Part shown: one piece after another, positions 1 to 5,716 of the stretch | Numbering within the stretch: the first letter of the stretch is position 1 | Layout of the letters: every line of letters starts with the position of its first letter | Source of the DNA: Kiritimatiellia bacterium | GTDB lineage: Bacteria > Verrucomicrobiota > Kiritimatiellia > RFP12 > UBA1067 | Direction of reading: 5' to 3' | Length of the DNA stretch: 5,726 nt | Assembly: GCA_017648225.1 (NCBI GenBank) | Contig: JAGCJE010000187.1 | Coordinates: 1-5,726, forward strand | The notes under the pieces: generated by a model | Database searches by the model: none | What the model saw: only the letters and a program-made list of their open reading frames with translations | What the model was told of the DNA's origin: nothing | Made by a program: the position numbers and the translations under genes

Positions 1-208
1 CTCCCGCGCCGTCTTCGCTTTTAAACATGCAGACGAAGGCGTGTTTCAGTCTGAAGATATGCGAAAACCTTAAAATGCAGGTCAGAAGAAGACCGGTCAC
101 AAGGATTGAACATATCAGCGGCAAGCCCCAAACCGCGGAATTCGCCTTATCTACAACATCGGTAAAAACATCCAACCAACCGCCTGACATTTGTGATGAT
201 GATGACAT
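1..208 (-). CDS. Sodium:alanine symporter family (AGCS) protein, N-terminal fragment cut by the window edge
   Basis: The first 69 codons of a minus-strand gene are present; the rest lies beyond position 1. After a Ser-rich start (MSSSSQMSGG) come a short amphipathic stretch with VFTDVVDKAN, a hydrophobic helix at about residues 27-46 containing VWGLPLICSILVTGLLLT, and then LRFSHIFRLKHAF. The order 'D-x-(V/I)-(N/D)-x-x-VWG-x-PL…GTG-x-x-LT-x-x-(L/F)RF-x-x-(F/L)-x-x-x-K-H-A' is the characteristic N-terminus of the AGCS family (Na+-coupled uptake of alanine or glycine across the inner membrane). The ATG at 208 is preferred over the in-frame ATG at 190 because an AGAAGA sequence lies a few bases upstream of 208, whereas 190 has no Shine-Dalgarno. 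It starts 49 bp after the stop of permease 2 on the same strand, so it may be the last visible gene of that transcript. The family call rests on one helix and its flanks; the substrate and whether the gene is complete are unknown. Confidence 0.72.
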   Translation of the reverse strand, partial: MSSSSQMSGGWLDVFTDVVDKANSAVWGLPLICSILVTGLLLTCILRFSHIFRLKHAFVCMFKSEDGAG

Positions 209-257
209 ATTCTTCTACTATCCCGTTTCCTCTAATATGACAATACCTCTTATCCCG

Positions 258-1508
258 TCAATCGTCCTGCTTGCGGCTCATGGTAAGGCCAGAAAGGAAC
301 GAAAACAACACCAGATAAAAAACACCCGCCATAGCCGCGTCGCCGATTTCGCTCCACTCTACGCGTTCCTCGGCTTCAAGCGTTGAAACCGGACTGAATC
401 TGCCGACGGGAGATGTCACCCATGCGGAAAATTCGGACGCTTTAAGACCAAGACGGGAAACAGTATTCAATGACATAGGATCTGGATAGTCCTCGACGGT
501 CGCAGGACTTACAACCATTACTATCAGAAGAGAAATGACGGAAAACACCGCAACTCCGCGACCGAGACACGCTCCGAAAAACACGCCCGCCGAAACCACG
601 ATCAAAAGAACGGCCGTCATCACCAGCCATGCCCTAAACGCATTCCATGCGAATGAATCCGAACGGGCCAGCAGATGGAGGTCCTTGCGGGGCTGAAGAC
701 TCAAAGGAATATCGGTATTGTTATGGAATTCAAGCGCGGAACCGCCGGAGCTGCCGGACGAACGGACGTTGAGAGGTACGTAAAACTGGGACCTTACGGG
801 ATTATCAACGGAACCAGAAAAGCCCCTGAACGTAAACTTCCCCGCGACAGAACCGGGCCTGCCGAAAAAGTCAATAAATCTGACCCTCACGCCAAAATCT
901 TCCGCATCGTCGGGAACGTCCCTGATTTCCCAAGACATCGACTTTCCGGGATCGACCGTGACATACTCGTTGAGAATGTCGTCCTCAAGATATTTCAAGC
1001 AGAACTCACGATCGTTCTGATCAGCCCACTCCCTGAACTTTGCGTTGGTTTCGTATAACCTGTCGTAACCTTCTTCCGCGACCCGCCGAGCATCTTCGAA
1101 AACGGGGGAGAAAACTCTGTCGCACATTCTCCCGCGCCCTTCAAACGCCCAAAGCATTAAAAGGCTGAACGCTATGATCAATGAACCGTACAAGGTTATC
1201 GCCAGGCTTCTCGCCATCGCGATGACGAAATGCGGCACGGGTCTTATCATCGTAAGCTGCAGGCGTTTCGCCGCGCGATCGGAAGAAAGTGCGCCTGCGG
1301 CCGCGGAACCGAGAGAAACGAGAACGACGGAAAAGGCTATACCCAGAAGATAACGGACCGAAAGCTGGTACATGTTCGATTCGGTGCCTTTAAGAATATT
1401 CCGCCCGAGCGTCATCCACAGCGACACGGCGACGGCAAAAATGAGCATCGTCTTAGAGCGCAACGCCGAGAGAAGCTCAAGCTTTATAATCTGGAAAAAC
1501 GCTCTCAC
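258..1508 (-). CDS. ABC-2 type exporter permease with a large extracytoplasmic insertion (permease 2)
   Basis: A 416-residue membrane protein that probably forms half of the channel of an ABC exporter in the inner membrane. Hydrophobic segments are seen at about residues 19-35, 52-76, 99-122, 293-316, 318-336 and 391-410. Between segments 3 and 4 lies a polar region of about 170 residues (123-292), rich in charged, Gly and Ser residues, which by topology should be outside the membrane. The loop at 76-93 (SSDRAAKRLQLTMIRPVPHF) matches in layout the cytoplasmic coupling loop of permease 1 (RREIESGTLQMALSRPISRE), typical of NosY/ABC-2 permeases. The start is GTG at 1508; its first bases form a GTGA overlap with the ATPase stop (4 bp shared). 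A GGAG at 1517-1520 (plus strand CTCC) lies 8 bp upstream, inside the ATPase gene. The overlap implies coupled translation with the ATPase. The insertion makes it longer than permease 1 (319 residues). Family assignment is by architecture and context; the substrate is unknown. Confidence 0.78.
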   Translation of the reverse strand: MRAFFQIIKLELLSALRSKTMLIFAVAVSLWMTLGRNILKGTESNMYQLSVRYLLGIAFSVVLVSLGSAAAGALSSDRAAKRLQLTMIRPVPHFVIAMARSLAITLYGSLIIAFSLLMLWAFEGRGRMCDRVFSPVFEDARRVAEEGYDRLYETNAKFREWADQNDREFCLKYLEDDILNEYVTVDPGKSMSWEIRDVPDDAEDFGVRVRFIDFFGRPGSVAGKFTFRGFSGSVDNPVRSQFYVPLNVRSSGSSGGSALEFHNNTDIPLSLQPRKDLHLLARSDSFAWNAFRAWLVMTAVLLIVVSAGVFFGACLGRGVAVFSVISLLIVMVVSPATVEDYPDPMSLNTVSRLGLKASEFSAWVTSPVGRFSPVSTLEAEERVEWSEIGDAAMAGVFYLVLFSFLSGLTMSRKQDD

Positions 1509-2260
1509 TTGAGAAACTCCGCCATTTCAAATTTACGGCCCTCGCCGACCTTGGCCAGGAAGAAATCGGAGAGTGAAGAACCGAGCTCTCCGATAGCGCC
1601 CTCGGCTACCTTTACGCCGCAGTTCAAAATAACCACTCTGTCGCATATGTCTTCAGTATCGCCGAGAAGATGGGACGTCATGAGAACGGTCATCCCGCCT
1701 TTGACCAGCTCTTTAACAAGCGTTTTCACCTCATTGGTGGAAACGGGATCTAAGCCGCTCGTCGGCTCATCGAGGACCAGGAGGCGGGGCTTGCCGATAA
1801 GGGCGCTCGCGAAAGCCACTCTGCGCGCCATACCTTTGGAAAACCCGCCGACCGCACGGTTGGCGACATCGGCGAGACCGACCATTTCAAGAAGTTCCCG
1901 GGTTCTCTGCCTGGATGTTTTGGAATCGAGCCCGCAAAGTCCACCGTAATAATGCAAAGTCTCCTTCGCCGTAAGAAACGGATGGAGATAACTCAACTCC
2001 GGCAGATAGCCGAGATCACTTCGAGCGGCAAGCGTTTTAGGGGATTTCCCGAAAAGTTTGACGTTCCCGGAATCTGGGTTCAAAAGCCCGAGAAGCATTT
2101 TTATCGTGGTGGATTTTCCGCTTCCGTTAGGACCCAAAAGCCCGAACACTTCACCTTCGGCGACAGAAAACGAAAGCTGATCAACGGCCTTGACGGTCGG
2201 GCGAAACCAAAAATCACGAAATGTCTTGCTTACGGATTCTACTTCAATGACATTGCTCAT
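1505..2260 (-). CDS. ABC transporter ATP-binding protein of a NatA/GldA-like exporter
   Basis: A cytoplasmic ATPase of 251 residues, the usual size for a single nucleotide-binding domain, that powers the two flanking permeases. All core motifs are present: Walker A GPNGSGKST at 43-51, Q-loop region GYLPE at 84-88 (Glu in place of Gln, as in many NatA/GldA-type ATPases), signature FSKGMARR at 140-147 (the SKGM form rather than LSGGQ), Walker B LLVLDEP at 160-166, D-loop SGLD at 168-171, and H-loop TSH with His197. Catalytic Glu165 is present, so it should be active. The SKGM signature and the PE at the Q-loop favour the drug, Na+, antibiotic or gliding-type exporter branch over importers. The start at 2260 (ATG) has AAGAG about 5 bp upstream. 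It lies 25 bp after permease 1, and its TGA stop overlaps the GTG of permease 2. The order permease-ATPase-permease supports a heteromeric exporter. Function class is sure; cargo is not known. Confidence 0.95.
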   Translation of the reverse strand: MSNVIEVESVSKTFRDFWFRPTVKAVDQLSFSVAEGEVFGLLGPNGSGKSTTIKMLLGLLNPDSGNVKLFGKSPKTLAARSDLGYLPELSYLHPFLTAKETLHYYGGLCGLDSKTSRQRTRELLEMVGLADVANRAVGGFSKGMARRVAFASALIGKPRLLVLDEPTSGLDPVSTNEVKTLVKELVKGGMTVLMTSHLLGDTEDICDRVVILNCGVKVAEGAIGELGSSLSDFFLAKVGEGRKFEMAEFLK

Positions 2261-2285
2261 ATAAACTCTTTTCTTTTTGCCGGAT

Positions 2286-3245
2286 TCACCCTACATCCTT
2301 GCTTCTCATGAGAAAAACGCCCATAAGAAGAAATGCGACCACAAAAGGCAACGCCGCCGCGAAGGACCAGACGACATAAGACCAGGGGAGCTCACCGCCA
2401 CGGTGAAGAGCCTGAGTCTGATAATAATTTCCGAGAGCGGGAAGGAAGAGAAGAAAAATCAGACCGGAAAACGAGGCGACGGCATTATCCTTAAACTTTA
2501 CCGACAGTGCCGCGGCAGCCGAAAGAAACACCGCCACCGGCGCAAGAAGAAGAACTCCGACGGGCAGAATGCGCTTTACGTAAGCGGGGATGAAAGAAAC
2601 GGCATCGCCGAACTCGGCGCACGCGAGATGAATGTTGTAAAAACAGCCCGATACCGAAACGACAAGCGCTACAGCAAAAGCCGTCGTTGTAAACCTGAAG
2701 CGCGCGAATCTGTTGAGGACGGCGCCGAAAACGAGAGGAAGCACAATGGTGCAGGCATCGACGCCGAGAGAAACGAACCATAGCGTCTCCGGCATTATAT
2801 CATGATGGCAATTAGCGTGAGACGCGGCGCTCATCGCCATTTCAGTATGGATTTTACCGACTTCGGCGCCTACAACAGTCGTGATCGTCGAAGAAAAAAC
2901 TATCACAAAAAAAACAATGCAAGCAAGAAATGCGCCGGCTGTTTTTGAAAGAAAAAACAGCTCGCGTGAAATCGGACGCGAGAGAGCCATCTGCAGCGTA
3001 CCGGATTCGATTTCGCGTCTAAAAACCCTGATAGCCGAAAATACCGCGAAAACGATTCCGAAAATCAGGACCGACGAAAGTCCCACGTCGCGGGCCATCC
3101 TCGAAGGCTCTCCAAACTGGTGAACATGAAGATACGACGCTATTGTTAAAACACCGACTGCGCTTATCGTCAAAAGAAAAAACAAAGGCTCCGACACCAA
3201 TTCAAGCGTCGTAGCCTTTATTACGGCACGAATACGTCCGAACAT
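2286..3245 (-). CDS. ABC-2 type exporter permease, NosY-like (permease 1)
   Basis: A 319-residue inner-membrane protein with about eight hydrophobic segments (roughly 20-38, 55-74, 102-125, 158-178, 186-206, 228-248, 256-272, 293-313). The loop FRREIESGTLQMALSRPISRELFFLSK (75-101, given here as the family landmark) is the conserved cytoplasmic segment of ABC-2/NosY permeases that contacts the ATPase. A polar loop between segments 3 and 4 (126-157) contains a His/Cys group (H133, H143, C146, H147, H148), and another Cys/His group follows segment 5 (C201, H206, C209); a metal-binding role is possible but only a guess. The ATG lies 2 bp after the stop of the upstream tail-anchored gene (TAA-AG-ATG). 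No good Shine-Dalgarno is visible before it, so translation probably depends on ribosomes finishing the upstream gene. The ATPase follows after 25 bp. It is probably the partner of permease 2, with which it shares layout but little obvious sequence outside the coupling loop. Confidence 0.85.
   Translation of the reverse strand: MFGRIRAVIKATTLELVSEPLFFLLTISAVGVLTIASYLHVHQFGEPSRMARDVGLSSVLIFGIVFAVFSAIRVFRREIESGTLQMALSRPISRELFFLSKTAGAFLACIVFFVIVFSSTITTVVGAEVGKIHTEMAMSAASHANCHHDIMPETLWFVSLGVDACTIVLPLVFGAVLNRFARFRFTTTAFAVALVVSVSGCFYNIHLACAEFGDAVSFIPAYVKRILPVGVLLLAPVAVFLSAAAALSVKFKDNAVASFSGLIFLLFLPALGNYYQTQALHRGGELPWSYVVWSFAAALPFVVAFLLMGVFLMRSKDVG
2938..2961. repeat. Perfect 9-bp inverted repeat inside permease 1
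   Basis: GCTGTTTTT (2938-2946) and AAAAACAGC (2953-2961) flank a 6-base loop. In the minus-strand mRNA it covers the codons for about ELFFLSKTA (residues 95-103), just after the coupling loop. Neither side has the T-run of an intrinsic terminator immediately downstream in the reading direction. It may be chance from codons for Phe and Lys. Confidence 0.5.
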
Positions 3246-3247
3246 CT

Positions 3248-4117
3248 TTAGAACCAGATTCTGGTATAGTCAAAGAAATAAACAAACGCACCGAGGAGCG
3301 CGATGGCAATACACGCCGCAAACTGAAGAATCGTATCGAACACCAGCAGTCCGTCGGGGATATCGGATTCGCTATCGGAATTTTTAACCACGACAGGGGC
3401 GGCTGGGGCGGGGATATCGGCAACCTCGGGGATGTCGGCGACTTCTGCGGCGGCGTCCTTTGCTGCCGGGGCAGACTCTGCCGCCGGCTTTTTAACGCCG
3501 AACTTACCCATCGGACGAACGGCTCCTGGACGCGATATCTTCAACGTCTTGCGCTGTGTAACGGAAACCTCACTCTCCGCCTTAGGCGCAGCTGGTTCAG
3601 CCGCCGCCGCGGCAGGAGCCGGCTTATCGACAGTCGTCGGAGCCGAATTGAGATCGACAGGACGCTTAATTCTGATAGTCTTCATCGGAGCCGCTTCGTT
3701 CTGAACGGGCGAAGCGCCGATCGCATCAGAGAGGGAAATGCGCGAAGTGCGGGACTTCGAAGCCATCTTCTGGGCATCGGTAAGCTGCTGCTCGGCGATG
3801 ATACCGGTCTTATGAAGAATCGCCTGCTGGGGAATCTGCTGCGTGACACCCTTCAACTTCTGGGTAATGGACTGCAACTGCTCGACTGGAGAGGCGGAAG
3901 TAGCTGAAGCTGCAGGAGCCGCGGGAACCGCCGCCGCAGGTGCTCCTGGAGCAGGCTTTGAAGGCATTTTAAACGCAGGTTTTGCTCCACCGATAACAGG
4001 CTTGCGAATCACCGGCTTAAGTTTAAGAGTGGCCGCACGGGTCGAATCGGAACCGGCAATGGGATTTACCACAGGGGGCTTGGGCGCTTCGATTGAGCTC
4101 GTTGTTTCCTCTGCCAT
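3248..4117 (-). CDS. Ala/Pro-rich low-complexity protein with a C-terminal membrane anchor, function unknown
   Basis: A 289-residue protein of no function I recognise. There is no signal peptide. Residues 1-250 are largely disordered in character, with Ala/Pro-rich runs at about 53-76, 165-180 and 211-242, a Gln-rich segment with helical character at about 78-118, and an acidic stretch at 247-255. Four related short basic/hydrophobic motifs recur: TLKLKPV (30-36), TSRISLSD (124-131), TIRIKRPV (147-154) and TLKISRPG (191-198). VADIP is repeated at 226-230 and 232-236. One hydrophobic helix at about 257-281 is followed by a tail of only eight residues (DYTRIWF at the end), so it looks tail-anchored with the long N-terminal part in the cytoplasm. 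AAGGAG sits 6 bp before the ATG, the best ribosome site in the window. It lies 46 bp after frr and 2 bp before permease 1. I recall similar motif-rich proteins in Lentisphaerae and Verrucomicrobia, unverified. Coding status is supported by the start signal, length, context and membrane helix. Confidence 0.8.
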   Translation of the reverse strand: MAEETTSSIEAPKPPVVNPIAGSDSTRAATLKLKPVIRKPVIGGAKPAFKMPSKPAPGAPAAAVPAAPAASATSASPVEQLQSITQKLKGVTQQIPQQAILHKTGIIAEQQLTDAQKMASKSRTSRISLSDAIGASPVQNEAAPMKTIRIKRPVDLNSAPTTVDKPAPAAAAAEPAAPKAESEVSVTQRKTLKISRPGAVRPMGKFGVKKPAAESAPAAKDAAAEVADIPEVADIPAPAAPVVVKNSDSESDIPDGLLVFDTILQFAACIAIALLGAFVYFFDYTRIWF

Positions 4118-4163
4118 ACCTTGCTCCTTATGTAATAAGTTAAACTTCTGACTTTTATCTTAA

Positions 4164-4727
4164 TTAGACTGCCATTATCTCGGCTTCTTTAGCCTTAAGC
4201 TCAGCGTCGATCTTGGCGATGCCGTCGTCGGTAGCCTTTTGGATCTTATCAAGAGCGCCCTTGAGGTCGTCCTCGGAAATCTTTTTGTCTTTCTCAAGCT
4301 TCTTCGCGGCATCGTTGGCGTCGCGGCGAACATTGCGCATAGCGACCTTCTGGGCCTCAGCTTGGGTCTTGGCGACCTTTACGATCTCCTTGCGGCGCTC
4401 TTCATTAAGCTCGGGAACCGTAATGCGAAGAACCTTGCCGTCGGTCTGAGGCGTAACGCCGAGGTTCGCGGCGAGGATAGCCTTGTTCATTTCCGCGAGA
4501 ACGGTAGGATCAAAAGGCGTAATCTTAATCTGGCGCGGCTCCGGAGTGGAGATCGTTCCCAAATTCTTAATCGGCGTCGCACAACCGTAATATTCAACCT
4601 TTATCTGGTCGACCATCGCGGGATTCGCCTTACCGGTCCTGAGTCCGGCGAACTGCGACTTGAGCGTATCAAAGCTCTTTGCGATCTTTGCTGTTGCGTC
4701 ATTCAAAACTTCCTGAACGGTTTCCAT
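4164..4727 (-). CDS. frr: Ribosome recycling factor
   Basis: RRF (187 residues; the family is about 185) splits the post-termination 70S ribosome together with EF-G, releasing mRNA and tRNA in the cytoplasm. The family pattern is clear: the N-terminal helix with FDTLKSQFAGLRTGKANPAMVDQIKV (from residue 19), the beta-rich domain II at about 31-105 with YYG, TPEPRQIKI and PFDP, then VPELNEERRKEIVK (104-117) and RNVRRDANDAAKK (131-143), whose arginines belong to the conserved surface of the helical domain I that meets 23S rRNA. The C-terminal helix 150-185 is complete. The ATG at 4727 has AAAGG about 10 bp upstream, separated by an A-rich spacer. It lies 82 bp downstream of pyrH, a pairing common in bacteria, though tsf, often found before pyrH, is absent here because the next gene is divergent. 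No truncation or missing key residue is seen. Confidence 0.97.
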   Translation of the reverse strand: METVQEVLNDATAKIAKSFDTLKSQFAGLRTGKANPAMVDQIKVEYYGCATPIKNLGTISTPEPRQIKITPFDPTVLAEMNKAILAANLGVTPQTDGKVLRITVPELNEERRKEIVKVAKTQAEAQKVAMRNVRRDANDAAKKLEKDKKISEDDLKGALDKIQKATDDGIAKIDAELKAKEAEIMAV

Positions 4728-4773
4728 CTTTTTATTGCCTTTCTAAACTTTTAACTTTTAAATCTTTCTTTTA

Positions 4774-4815
4774 ACTAACGACTAACGACTAATGACTAAC
4801 GACTAATCACTAACT
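4774..4815. repeat. Tandem repeat, six 7-bp units overlapping the pyrH stop codon
   Basis: On the plus strand the units are ACTAACG (4774-4780), ACTAACG, ACTAATG, ACTAACG, ACTAATC and ACTAACT (4809-4815), with changes only at positions 6 and 7. On the coding (minus) strand each unit reads like CGTTAGT, and the TAG of the first unit is the pyrH stop codon (4812-4810). Because 7 is not a multiple of 3, TAG falls in all three frames on the minus strand, and TAA (from CTAAC) in all three on the plus strand. A lone CTAACGACT also occurs at 5580-5588, upstream of pyrH. The array fills about half of the pyrH-frr gap. No hairpin is formed by it. Confidence 0.93.
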
Positions 4816-5538
4816 GACGACTGTACCGACCGCATCGCCCTTAACCACGCGCTCAAGAGCGTTGCCGTCGAAGAAATCGAACACGACAATCGGGATGTCG
4901 TTATCCATACACAGGGCGAACGCCGCCGAATCCATAACTTTAAGACGCTTCTCCAAGGCCGTCTCGTATTTAAGCGAGGAATACTTTTTAGCCTTGGGAT
5001 CCTTCTTCGGATCGGCCGTGTAGATACCGTCGACCTTCGTCGCCTTCAGAAGAGCTTCAGCGCCGATCTCGCTCGCACGGAGCGCCGCAGCTGAATCAGT
5101 CGAGAAATAGGGATTGCCGGTGCCGCCCGCGAAAATGACGACGCGACCTTTCTCGAAATGTCTGAGCGCCTTGCGCTGAATGAAAGGCTCGGCGAGTTTT
5201 GGCATCTCAATGGACGTCATAACACGCGTCGGCACTCCGATAGACTCGAGCGCGTTCATCATCGCAAGACCGTTTATGATCGTAGCGAGCATACCCATCG
5301 AATCACCCGTCACGCGGTTAACGCCCTTGCCGGCTCCTGTAAGACCGCGGAAGATATTTCCGCCGCCTAAAACGATGCCGACCTGAACGCCCATTTTATG
5401 GATTTTTTTTACACGTTCGGCCATAAACGCGAGATTTTTCGGGTCGATGCATTCGCCCGTCTCACGGTTACCGAGAACTTCGCCGGATAATTTTAAAAGA
5501 ATCCTGGCGTACTTTATTTTTCGCGATGATTTTTTCAC
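4810..5538 (-). CDS. pyrH: UMP kinase (uridylate kinase)
   Basis: Cytoplasmic hexameric kinase that phosphorylates UMP to UDP with ATP in pyrimidine nucleotide synthesis; this is the bacterial amino-acid-kinase-fold type, unrelated to eukaryotic UMP/CMP kinase. The 242-residue length is normal (E. coli 241). Motifs in order: RILLKLSGE at 12-20, the glycine loop GGGNIFRG at 58-65, GDSMGMLATIING at 78-90 (the UMP and subunit contact region with Asp79), GGTGNPYFSTDSAA at 138-151, and KVDGIYTADP at 168-177 near the ATP site. The start is a GTG at 5538: the usual N-terminal extension before RILLKLSGE is about this length, an in-frame TAA lies just upstream at 5562-5560, and no other start codon falls between. 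There is no Shine-Dalgarno before the GTG, but a strong promoter ends 7 bp before it (see the promoter entry). The TAG stop lies inside the 7-bp repeat array. Confidence 0.97.
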   Translation of the reverse strand: MKKSSRKIKYARILLKLSGEVLGNRETGECIDPKNLAFMAERVKKIHKMGVQVGIVLGGGNIFRGLTGAGKGVNRVTGDSMGMLATIINGLAMMNALESIGVPTRVMTSIEMPKLAEPFIQRKALRHFEKGRVVIFAGGTGNPYFSTDSAAALRASEIGAEALLKATKVDGIYTADPKKDPKAKKYSSLKYETALEKRLKVMDSAAFALCMDNDIPIVVFDFFDGNALERVVKGDAVGTVVS

Positions 5539-5545
5539 GTTGGAA

Positions 5546-5574
5546 ATTATATCAAAACGTTATGAAAAAGGCAA
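5546..5574 (-). promoter_or_regulatory. Sigma70-type promoter of pyrH, predicted leaderless
   Basis: Read on the minus strand: a -35 box TTGCCT (5574-5569), a 17-bp spacer, and a perfect -10 box TATAAT (5551-5546). Only seven bases (TTCCAAC) separate the -10 box from the GTG at 5538. Transcription normally starts about 7 bases after the -10 box, so the transcript would begin at or next to the start codon. That fits the absence of any Shine-Dalgarno. It would drive pyrH and, by the short gaps, the genes behind it. Confidence 0.7.
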
Positions 5575-5644
5575 TTACTCTAACGACTGGAGTTTACCCA
5601 TTTTTTGAACTCTGGCGATACTCTTCCAAAAAAGCCAAAAAAAA

Positions 5645-5714
5645 TGCGACATCCTTTTGACAGTTTTCGGTAGAATACCGATTGCACAAAAAAACAACCA
5701 AAAGGAATGTCGCA
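5645..5714 (+). promoter_or_regulatory. Nested inverted repeat covering the Shine-Dalgarno of the divergent plus-strand gene
   Basis: Outer arms 5645-5659 (TGCGACATCCTTTTG) and 5699-5714 (CAAAAGGAATGTCGCA) pair over 15 base pairs with one bulged A (5706 or 5707). Inside is a perfect 6-bp hairpin, TCGGTA-GAA-TACCGA (5667-5681). The right outer arm contains AAAAGGA, the Shine-Dalgarno lying about 10 bp before the ATG at 5717. RNA that includes both arms would hide the ribosome site. A TTGACA (5657-5662) overlaps the end of the left arm and could be a -35 box. No good -10 is at the normal distance (TAGAAT at 5671-5676 is only 8 bp away), so the promoter itself is uncertain. At DNA level the same repeat could be an operator or a mobile-element end. 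Confidence 0.65.
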
Positions 5715-5716
5715 CA

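Noticed and set aside
27..386. 119-codon plus-strand open frame at the left edge
   Set aside because: It runs antisense through the symporter start, the gap and the end of permease 2, while the minus-strand reading gives the recognisable AGCS N-terminus.
1230..1949. 239-codon open frame on the plus strand, spanning the permease 2 start and most of the ATPase
   Set aside because: It is antisense to genes with clear motifs and overlapping stop/start, and its protein is an Arg/Ser/Pro-rich string with no domain; a shadow of codon use.
2277..2783. 168-codon plus-strand open frame opposite permease 1
   Set aside because: Very basic, low-complexity product antisense to a clear membrane protein; no ribosome site or family resemblance.
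3432..4151. Ala/Gly-rich plus-strand open frames opposite the tail-anchored gene
   Set aside because: They arise from GCN-rich codons read on the other strand; the minus-strand gene has the Shine-Dalgarno, the membrane helix and the operon context.
5590..5635. Possible terminator between the divergent genes (GAGTT…AACTC and TTTTTTGAA…TTCCAAAAAA pairings)
   Set aside because: The stems are 5 bp or made almost only of A-T pairs with large loops, and genes point away from this region, so no terminator is needed.
5657..5676. TTGACA plus TAGAAT as a standard promoter for the plus-strand gene
   Set aside because: The spacer is only 8 bp; not accepted as a normal sigma70 pair, although TTGACA alone may still be a -35 box.
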